NCBI GenBank assembly: GCA_050117725.1
Contig: JASFME010000066.1
Location: 1 to 10,316, forward strand
Direction of reading: 5' to 3'
Source of the DNA: JASFJH01 sp050117725
Lineage (GTDB): Bacteria > Pseudomonadota > Gammaproteobacteria > AKS1
Length of the DNA: 10,316 bases
Position numbers and translations under genes: made by a program. Below are positions 1-5,813 of the stretch, piece after piece; positions within the stretch are counted from its first letter, which is position 1, and each line of letters begins with the position of its first letter. The notes under the pieces were generated by a model. It saw nothing but the letters and a program-made list of their open reading frames with translations. It was not told the DNA's origin and searched no databases.

Positions 1-320
1 TCACGCTCGGCCAGGTAAGCCGCATCCTTGAGCATGATCTCAAGCAATTCAGCTGTTGGCTGCGTCATGTAGACAGGGCCGTTGTAACCATCTGCGGCAA
101 GTTTGGGCAACCGACCGGAATGATCGAGGTGGGCATGTGACAACACGACCGCATCGAGCTGTCGCATATCAAAGGGAAATGGCGCCTTGTTGGCTTCTTC
201 CTCCTCACGGCTGCCCTGCACCAGGCCGCATTCGAGCAACACGGTTGCCTGTTCGGTACGAAGCAGATAGGCAGAACCCGTAACACCTTCGATTGCACCA
301 TAAAATGTCAGTGTGGCCAT
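1..320 (-). CDS. MBL-fold metallohydrolase, beta-CASP RNA nuclease-like (partial, N-terminus only)
   Basis: The reading frame starts with ATG at 318-320 and stays open to the left edge, giving 106 residues of a longer protein. The metallo-beta-lactamase zinc motif HxHxDH is present as SHAHLDHSG (residues 61-69). The start TLTFYGAIEGVTGSAYLL, the segment LLECGLVQG (28-36) and the motif with DAVVL before it match the YSH1-type branch (COG1236), whose members are RNA-processing exo/endonucleases with a beta-CASP insert and a C-terminal RMMBL segment. Those later parts lie outside the window, so nuclease activity is inferred from family resemblance. An AGGAG ribosome binding site precedes the ATG at a suitable distance and supports this start. 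The gene lies downstream of the small reading frame at 343-450 and the cyclase, on the same strand, and may be co-transcribed with them. Other MBL-fold hydrolases are possible but fit less well. Confidence 0.87.
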   Translation of the reverse strand, partial: MATLTFYGAIEGVTGSAYLLRTEQATVLLECGLVQGSREEEEANKAPFPFDMRQLDAVVLSHAHLDHSGRLPKLAADGYNGPVYMTQPTAELLEIMLKDAAYLAER

Positions 321-342
321 AATATACTCCTGTGCCGATTGC

Positions 343-450
343 TTACTGAATTGTTACAGGAAATGCTGCAGGAAGGGAATCATGGAACAACCTGTCGAGT
401 CGGTCGTGGCGCTGTTTTTTTATAATTTCATATAATGCCTTTTCAAGCAT
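343..450 (-). CDS. Candidate small protein, 35 aa, unrecognised
   Basis: A 35-codon frame runs from ATG at 448-450 to TAA at 343-345. It is preceded by an excellent ribosome binding site (minus-strand AAGGGGAGGG, GGAGG core at 456-460) five bases before the ATG, better than that of either neighbouring gene. The frame begins 25 bases after the cyclase stop and ends 22 bases before the MBL-fold gene, so it fits an operon spacing. The peptide starts MLEKALYEIIKKQRHDRLDR and is rich in charged residues with a possible amphipathic N-terminal helix, then a less charged tail. It has no signal peptide, membrane segment or Cys motif. I recognise no family. The main alternative is that the purine-rich site is chance and the stretch is a leader with a promoter for the MBL gene; both readings use the same DNA. 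Confidence 0.4.
   Translation of the reverse strand: MLEKALYEIIKKQRHDRLDRLFHDSLPAAFPVTIQ
419..446 (-). promoter_or_regulatory. Candidate sigma70-type promoter for the MBL-fold gene
   Basis: On the minus strand TTGAAA (441-446) is followed after 16 bases by TATAAA (419-424). Transcription would begin near 412 and give a leader of about 90 bases before the ATG at 320. Each box differs from consensus at one or two positions. The site lies inside the candidate small reading frame at 343-450, so it would serve only the MBL gene. AT-rich sequence makes chance matches likely. Confidence 0.25.
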
Positions 451-475
451 CTTGCCCTCCCCTTTTAGACGCGTG

Positions 476-1411
476 TCACACATTCGTTCCGAACACCTGA
501 TTTCTACCATGTTCCTTTGCAGAATACAGGCCTTTATCAGCCGCATCTATGAGAGCCGTCTCTTCATGAACCTTGGCTGACTGCATGACTGGCTGCATGC
601 TCGCAACACCAATACTTGCTGTGACAATTGATGCGGTGTCTGAATATGCATGAGGTATAGCTAAATCTGTAATCGCCTTGTGAATATAATTCGCCACTAT
701 CATTGCATTTTCGAGGCTTGTATTGCCAAGAATGACTGTAAATTCCTCCCCACCATACCGGGCAGCAAGATCATCTGGTCTCGTACTATACAGTTTGAGT
801 ACGTTGCCTATCTGCCTTAAACACTCATCACCGGCCTGGTGGCCATAATGGTCATTAAACGCCTTGAAGTGATCGATATCCAGAAGTATCAGTGATATCG
901 GCAAGTTCAAGCGCGTACCCCTGCGCCACTCTTCATGCAAAAACTCATCAAAATATCTTCTATTTGCCATGCCTGTCAGCCCATCCATACGTGACAGCGT
1001 CAACACCCTCTCTTCTGCCAGTTTTCTTTCAGTAATAGTTTGATGGGAAATGACATAATAGGGCCCACCACCGTCAAGGTTTAACGGTGTGACCCGCATC
1101 GTAAACCAGCGCTTTTCATCATGGCTATGACAGGGATATTCGAAATAGAACACAGCAAGCTCTTTCCTGATAACTTTCCTGATGCCATCCGCAGCATCCC
1201 TGGCAAGCGCCTCACCCATTGCAGATGACGCATCACACACATCCAGGTAATTAATACCTTGCCAGCCTGACACTGCCGGGTAACCGTTTTCAATGGCAAA
1301 ATCAATCCACCCCCGGTTCACATATTGAATAGCTCCTTCAGAATCAATAACGACGATGTGTTCCGTTATCGAATCAATGACTGACCTGTAGAATCCACTG
1401 GAAAGCTTCAT
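476..1411 (-). CDS. PAS-GGDEF diguanylate cyclase
   Basis: The 311-residue protein should condense two GTP into the second messenger cyclic di-GMP. Residues ~1-130 form a PAS sensor domain of the type carrying NYLDVC (Cys59), EYPCHS (Cys94) and RWFTMRVTPL, ending in the linker TERKLAEERV that usually joins PAS to an output domain. Residues ~135-308 form the GGDEF domain: DGLTGMANRR (143-152), metal ligand D178 in LLDIDHFKAFND, GHQAGDE (190-196) and the signature GGEEF (220-224). RPDD (211-214) sits at the usual distance before the signature and is an intact RxxD inhibitory I-site, so product feedback is expected. There is no EAL domain, transmembrane segment or signal peptide, so it is probably cytosolic. 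An in-frame stop lies shortly upstream with no better start between, which fixes the ATG, but the ribosome binding site is weak. The gene is more AT-rich than the glycogen genes. Its sensed ligand cannot be told from sequence. Confidence 0.93.
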   Translation of the reverse strand: MKLSSGFYRSVIDSITEHIVVIDSEGAIQYVNRGWIDFAIENGYPAVSGWQGINYLDVCDASSAMGEALARDAADGIRKVIRKELAVFYFEYPCHSHDEKRWFTMRVTPLNLDGGGPYYVISHQTITERKLAEERVLTLSRMDGLTGMANRRYFDEFLHEEWRRGTRLNLPISLILLDIDHFKAFNDHYGHQAGDECLRQIGNVLKLYSTRPDDLAARYGGEEFTVILGNTSLENAMIVANYIHKAITDLAIPHAYSDTASIVTASIGVASMQPVMQSAKVHEETALIDAADKGLYSAKEHGRNQVFGTNV

Positions 1412-1430
1412 ATGAATTGGTATTTATCCA

Positions 1431-1700
1431 TTACTCACACAGTGCGCGTTGACATATCACCTGTGTTGTCAGTTCTGATAGAGCTGTTTTGCATTTAACT
1501 ATGCCCCTGTCAGCCATAACCTCTTTAACTTCATGCGATTTATCGATTCGGTCATACTCTCCACATGCTATTCCCCTGCCAATATACTGGTCAATAACCC
1601 GTAGGCCCGCCTCTTCCCTGCCGCACGCAGTTGGTGCACACTGTGCCCAGATTCCATATGCGACATGGCTCACGCATACGCGTATTTCATAATAATTCAT
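1431..1700 (-). CDS. Possible small Cys-rich protein upstream of the cyclase (low support)
   Basis: A frame from ATG at 1698-1700 to TAA at 1431-1433 encodes 89 residues and ends 19 bases before the cyclase ATG. The peptide contains seven cysteines (9, 21, 26, 46, 70, 83, 88) including CAPTAC, and its second half is a plausible charged soluble sequence (YDRIDKSHEVKEVMADRG). The same frame is open further upstream into the antisense of the phosphorylase gene, so the start is uncertain; a GTG nine codons earlier is also possible. No ribosome binding site precedes either start, there is no signal peptide, and I recognise no family. It may be a real small gene paired with the cyclase, a decayed gene, or chance. 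Confidence 0.2.
   Translation of the reverse strand: MNYYEIRVCVSHVAYGIWAQCAPTACGREEAGLRVIDQYIGRGIACGEYDRIDKSHEVKEVMADRGIVKCKTALSELTTQVICQRALCE
1565..1594 (-). promoter_or_regulatory. Weak candidate promoter for the cyclase gene
   Basis: Minus-strand TTGACC (1589-1594) is a near-consensus -35 box; TAGCAT (1565-1570) follows after 18 bases as a four-of-six -10 box. Transcription would start near 1558 and leave about 147 bases of leader before the cyclase ATG. The site lies inside the possible Cys-rich reading frame, so if it is real that frame is probably not the first gene of an operon. Support is consensus matching only. Confidence 0.22.
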
Positions 1701-1794
1701 CTGTATTTCATGTGCTTGGCAGTTCACGGTACAATCTGGGCCGGATTTTGCAGTACAGGTGAAGACAACAAACCCGTACAAAAAGGAAAGACCT

Positions 1795-4353
1795 ATGATC
1801 GGTACACGTTTCACGCTGGAGGTTCGCCCGGTTTTGCCGGAGCGCCTGGCCCGGCTGGATGAGTTGGCCAACGACCTGCTTTACAGCTGGGACCGGCAGG
1901 TACGCAGCCTGTTCTTCCGGCTCGATGCCGAACTGTGGGAAACCAGCGGCCATAAACCGAAGGTATTCCTGCGCCGCATTGCCCAGAGCAAGCTGGATGA
2001 GGCGGCCGAGGATCGCGTCTTCCTGCAGGACCTGAACCGGGTGCTGTCCTCCTACGACACCTACCTGCAGGAAGACAGTATGTCCGGGGTTGATGAACAC
2101 CTCGATCCGGACAAGGACCTGGTGGCCTATTTCTGCGCCGAATTCGGTTTTCATGAAAGCTTTCCGATCTATTCCGGTGGTCTGGGTATTCTCGCCGGCG
2201 ATCACTGCAAGGCGGCCAGTGATCTGAATGTCCCTTTCGTGGCGATTGGCCTGCTCTACCGGCAGGGCTATTTCAACCAGACCATTGATGTGTATGGTCA
2301 CCAGCAGGCGCATTACACGACCACCGATTTCGATGACCTGCCCATCACACCGGCCGTCGACAATAATGGTAACGAGATTCACATTAACGTCGCCATGGCC
2401 GGGCGCAATGTCGAGGTCAAGGTGTGGCAGGCAAAAGCCGGGCATATCCGCCTCTATCTGCTCGACACCGACTTACCTTCGAATACGAGTGACGATCGTG
2501 CCATTACCCATCAACTCTATGGCGGTGATGTGCACACGCGCATCCAGCAGGAGATCATCCTTGGTATTGGTGGCGTGCGCGCCCTGCGGGCTCTCGGTCT
2601 GCGACCGTCGGTGTGGCACATTAATGAAGGCCACGCGGCGTTCATGATCCTCGAACGTTGCCGCGAGCACGTATCGAAAAAAATGCATTTCGACAGCGCA
2701 CTGGAAATCGCTGCGGCCGGTACAGTATTCACCACGCATACGCCGGTACCGGCCGGGCATGATATTTTTGAACACAGTCTCATGGAACATTATTTCAATG
2801 ACTTTATCCATGAGCTTGGCATCGACATGAAATCCTTTCTCAGCCTGGGCGCCAGCCCCGGCCACCCCGATGGCTTCAACCAGACCGCGCTGGCTTTACG
2901 CGGCTCGCGTTACCACAATGGTGTGAGCAGGATTCATGGCGGGGTCGCCTCACAAATGGAGGAGTACATCTGGCCACAGATCCCGCATGACGAAAGCCCG
3001 ATGCGTCATGTCACCAATGGTGTACACGTACCGACCTTCCTTGCCCGCGAATGGGTGTCGCTGTTCGATATGCGCTTTGGTGGCGGCTGGCGCAATGAGT
3101 TGCTTAACGAAGAGTTCTGGCAGCAAATCGATGATATCCCTGACCAGACATACTGGACCCTGCGCCAGACACTGAAGTCGGAACTGTTTGAACATGCCTG
3201 CAAACGTGCCCGGCACCAGCACACGCGCAATGGCCTGAGTGACATCCAGATTGCGCGAACCACGCAGTACATCGACCCGACTGATACCGACGTGCTGACC
3301 TTTGGCTTTGCGCGACGTTTTGCCACCTACAAGCGCGCGACCCTGTTATTCTCGGATCTTGACCGGCTGGCGCGCATTGTCAACGACCCGGAACGGCCCG
3401 TGGTGTTCCTGTTTGCCGGCAAGGCCCACCCGGCCGATCAACCGGGTCAGGAATTTATTCGCATCATCCATGATGTATCACGCCGGCCCGAGTTTGTCGG
3501 CAAGATCCTCCTGCTTGAAGGTTACGACATGGCACTGGCACGCAAACTCGTCACCGGTGTCGATGTCTGGTTGAACACACCGGAATACCCGCTTGAGGCG
3601 AGTGGCACCTCGGGAGAGAAGGCCGGGATAAACGGCGTAATGAATCTGAGTGTGCTCGATGGCTGGTGGGGTGAAGGCTACAACGGTGAAAACGGCTGGG
3701 CGATTGCGCCGCATGGCCCGGATATGGATCCTCATTTCAGCCAACAGGCCGATGCGAATGAATTGCTAGACCTGATTGAGAACGAAGTCGTGCCACTGTA
3801 TTACATACGCGACGGTCATGGCTATTCTGCGAGCTGGGTGAATATGTCAAAGGCCTCGATGAAGTCGATCCTGCCGCGCTTTAACTCGGCACGCATGGTC
3901 ATGGATTACGTGCAGGGGTTTTATGGCCCGGCCAGCCAGCAGTGCCCGCGCTTCAAGTCGGGTAAGCACGAACTTGCCGATGAACTCGCGCACTGGAAAA
4001 AGAAGGTCATGAAGGCCTGGCCAAAAGTCGCTATCCGCCGCATTGATACGCCGGTGTCATTCGTCAATACCGGTGGCAACGTAAGCATCGAAGTGGCCGT
4101 AAAACTCGGTGAGCTGGGCGCCGAAGATGTCGTAGTAGAGTGTTTAAACGGCATTGTGGACGAACACGGCAGTTTCGACGTTCAGCAGGCTTACCCGTTA
4201 ACGGCGCATGGCAGTAACGACAAAGGTGAAACCCTGTTTCATCTCGACCTGCATCCCGATCTGCCAGGCCTGCAGGCCTACAAGTTGCGGGTATACCCCT
4301 TCCATCATAACCTGACCCACCGCTTCGAGATGGGCTGCATGCTATGGGTGTAA
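1795..4353 (+). CDS. glgP: Glycogen/alpha-glucan phosphorylase (GT35)
   Basis: The 852-residue enzyme cleaves terminal alpha-1,4 links of glycogen or maltodextrin with phosphate to give glucose-1-phosphate, using pyridoxal phosphate. It belongs to the phosphorylase branch with an N-terminal DUF3417 segment (PVLPERLARLDELANDLLYSW, near residue 12), not the classic E. coli/mammalian branch; its length is normal for that branch. Conserved blocks include IYSGGLGILAGDH (125-137), the HINEGH and TTHTPVPAGHD blocks in the middle, FARRFATYKRA, and the cofactor block EASGTSGEKAGINGV, in which K609 is the expected Schiff-base lysine. The ATG at 1795 is chosen because AAAGGAAAG lies just before it and family members begin with the same short lead-in; an in-frame GTG at 1759 would add 12 residues. 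Its last 12 bases overlap the end of malQ on the other strand. It supplies the phosphorolytic arm of glycogen breakdown. Confidence 0.96.
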   Translation: MIGTRFTLEVRPVLPERLARLDELANDLLYSWDRQVRSLFFRLDAELWETSGHKPKVFLRRIAQSKLDEAAEDRVFLQDLNRVLSSYDTYLQEDSMSGVDEHLDPDKDLVAYFCAEFGFHESFPIYSGGLGILAGDHCKAASDLNVPFVAIGLLYRQGYFNQTIDVYGHQQAHYTTTDFDDLPITPAVDNNGNEIHINVAMAGRNVEVKVWQAKAGHIRLYLLDTDLPSNTSDDRAITHQLYGGDVHTRIQQEIILGIGGVRALRALGLRPSVWHINEGHAAFMILERCREHVSKKMHFDSALEIAAAGTVFTTHTPVPAGHDIFEHSLMEHYFNDFIHELGIDMKSFLSLGASPGHPDGFNQTALALRGSRYHNGVSRIHGGVASQMEEYIWPQIPHDESPMRHVTNGVHVPTFLAREWVSLFDMRFGGGWRNELLNEEFWQQIDDIPDQTYWTLRQTLKSELFEHACKRARHQHTRNGLSDIQIARTTQYIDPTDTDVLTFGFARRFATYKRATLLFSDLDRLARIVNDPERPVVFLFAGKAHPADQPGQEFIRIIHDVSRRPEFVGKILLLEGYDMALARKLVTGVDVWLNTPEYPLEASGTSGEKAGINGVMNLSVLDGWWGEGYNGENGWAIAPHGPDMDPHFSQQADANELLDLIENEVVPLYYIRDGHGYSASWVNMSKASMKSILPRFNSARMVMDYVQGFYGPASQQCPRFKSGKHELADELAHWKKKVMKAWPKVAIRRIDTPVSFVNTGGNVSIEVAVKLGELGAEDVVVECLNGIVDEHGSFDVQQAYPLTAHGSNDKGETLFHLDLHPDLPGLQAYKLRVYPFHHNLTHRFEMGCMLWV

Positions 4354-5808
4354 GAGTCGACCCAGTGCCTGGTTAAGCCGCCAGAGATGCGTGACGCACA
4401 CATCGTCCAGCCATGCCCATTCGAAGCGCCACTCCCAGTTGTCTTCTTTGACACCGGGCGTATTCATGCGGTGCCCTTTGCCAAGGCCGAGCACATCTTG
4501 CATGGGCAGTATCGCCAGACAGGCAACCGAACCAAGCGCGGTGCGGATCGCCGGCCATGGCATCTCACCTTCGCCAAGGTAGTCATTCACCCGCTGGCGG
4601 GTATGCTCATCGAGTGACGCATACCATGACATAATCGTGTCATTATCGTGCGTGCCCGTGTATACGATACTGTTGTCCGTATAATTATATGGCAGGTGGG
4701 TATTGGCAGGATCTCCATCGAAGGCAAACTGCATAATATGCATACCGGGTAAATGAAAGCTGTCACGCAACTTGTCAACTTCAGGCGTGATATCGCCGAG
4801 ATCCTCGGCGGCCACTGGTAATTGCTTGAAATGTTTTTTCAGCGAAGTGAACAGTTCCTTGCCCGGTGCCTTGACCCATTTGCCGTTCATGGCATTTTCA
4901 TCTTCGGCCGGTATCGACCAGTACGCCTCGAAACCACGAAAATGATCGATACGCACGATATCGAACAGGCGAAACTGGGTGGCAAGCCGGTCCTTCCACC
5001 AGGCAAAATCATCGTTTTGCATATGCGACCAGTCATACAAGGGATTGCCCCAGCGCTGCCCGGTCTCGGAAAAATAATCCGGTGGCACGCCGGCCACGTG
5101 TGTCGGCTGACCGTCTTTATCCAGCAGGAACATGTCCGGGCATTGCCAGACCTCGGCCGAATCATGTGCGACGAAGACCGGCATGTCGCCAAACATAAGT
5201 ACGTCGTGCTGGTTGGCGTAATGCTTCAGCGCATGCCACTGCCGCCAGGTCGCAAACTGTGCCAGGTAAATTTCATCTATCCAGTCAGCATGCTCTTTTT
5301 CTATCCTGGCCAGCGCCGCCTTGTTGCGTTGTCGTAACGGTTTTGGCCATTCGCACCACGGCAGATCGTCATGCAGGCGTTTAATGACACGAAACAGGGC
5401 ATAATCATTGAGCCAGGGCGATTGTTCCTTAACAAATGCCGCAAACCGTTCCTGGTCTGCCTTACTGGCCTGGCTATAAAAATATGCGCGTACGACTTCC
5501 CAGCGGGCCTCTTCCTCAGCAGGTACCTCCACCGGGGACCACTTCCATGCATGCATAAGCACGTTGTCGGCCAATGCGCTACTCAGGGCATGAACGGAGT
5601 CCGAGACATAGGGTGAACGATGTGCATCGGGAGGGTGGAGCGGTAACATCTGCCAGACACTGAAACCGGCATTGACCAGGAAATCGACGAAGTGATAGGC
5701 CTCGGCACCGAGGTTTCCCTGCTGCCCGTGCAGCCCGGGCAGGGAGGTAATATGGCACAACACACCACTGCGGCGACGGCTGAACAGCTTGCTGGCAGAG
5801 CCGCTCAT
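4342..5808 (-). CDS. malQ: 4-alpha-glucanotransferase (amylomaltase, GH77)
   Basis: The 488-residue cytosolic enzyme moves 4-alpha-glucanyl units between maltooligosaccharides, releasing glucose and rebuilding longer chains that phosphorylase can use. The start RRRSGVLCHITSLPG (11-25) is the GH77 N-terminal signature. The catalytic set is complete: nucleophile D288 in DIVRIDHFRGF, acid/base E335 in VAAEDLG, and stabilising aspartate D388 in YTGTHDND. These match the positions known in Thermus amylomaltase (D293, E340, D395) within a few residues. Length fits the ~500-residue bacterial type without the N-terminal extension of E. coli MalQ. The segment LPLHPPDAHRSPYVSD and what follows (55-85) departs from the commoner SPYQ...AGNP pattern. 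ATG at 5808 lies five bases after the GH57 stop with a poor ribosome binding site, so translation is probably coupled. It is the last gene of the glgC operon and overlaps the phosphorylase gene tail-to-tail. Confidence 0.96.
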   Translation of the reverse strand: MSGSASKLFSRRRSGVLCHITSLPGLHGQQGNLGAEAYHFVDFLVNAGFSVWQMLPLHPPDAHRSPYVSDSVHALSSALADNVLMHAWKWSPVEVPAEEEARWEVVRAYFYSQASKADQERFAAFVKEQSPWLNDYALFRVIKRLHDDLPWCEWPKPLRQRNKAALARIEKEHADWIDEIYLAQFATWRQWHALKHYANQHDVLMFGDMPVFVAHDSAEVWQCPDMFLLDKDGQPTHVAGVPPDYFSETGQRWGNPLYDWSHMQNDDFAWWKDRLATQFRLFDIVRIDHFRGFEAYWSIPAEDENAMNGKWVKAPGKELFTSLKKHFKQLPVAAEDLGDITPEVDKLRDSFHLPGMHIMQFAFDGDPANTHLPYNYTDNSIVYTGTHDNDTIMSWYASLDEHTRQRVNDYLGEGEMPWPAIRTALGSVACLAILPMQDVLGLGKGHRMNTPGVKEDNWEWRFEWAWLDDVCVTHLWRLNQALGRLLHP

Positions 5809-5813
5809 GCCAG

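Larger units (their letters stand above)
1412..1794. other. Divergent intergenic region between cyclase and phosphorylase genes
   Basis: This 383-bp gap separates two divergently read genes and must hold both of their promoters unless the cyclase is read from further upstream. On the plus strand, TACAAT (1730-1735) is a passable -10 element about 60 bases before the phosphorylase ATG, but no good -35 box accompanies it. On the minus strand a 89-codon open frame without a ribosome binding site fills 1431-1700 (listed separately), and TTGACC/TAGCAT makes a weak promoter. I see no terminator hairpin, tRNA or long repeat here. Confidence 0.6.

Noticed and set aside
56..301. Short frames on both strands over the left end
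   Set aside because: They overlap the MBL-fold reading frame, which carries the HxHxDH motif and a ribosome binding site; the others are shadows.
1759..1794. In-frame GTG as phosphorylase start, adding 12 residues
   Set aside because: It lacks a well-placed ribosome binding site, whereas AAAGGAAAG precedes the ATG at 1795, and family proteins start close to the conserved PVLPERL segment.
1708..2445. Long open frame on the minus strand over the phosphorylase 5' end
   Set aside because: It is antisense to clearly conserved GT35 sequence and shows no recognisable domain; open antisense frames are common in this codon usage.
4335..4375. Search for a bidirectional terminator between phosphorylase and malQ
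   Set aside because: No stable hairpin followed by a T or A run is visible at the junction of the two coding ends.
4822..5337. 171-codon plus-strand frame opposite malQ
   Set aside because: It lies entirely within conserved GH77 coding sequence on the other strand and resembles no family.
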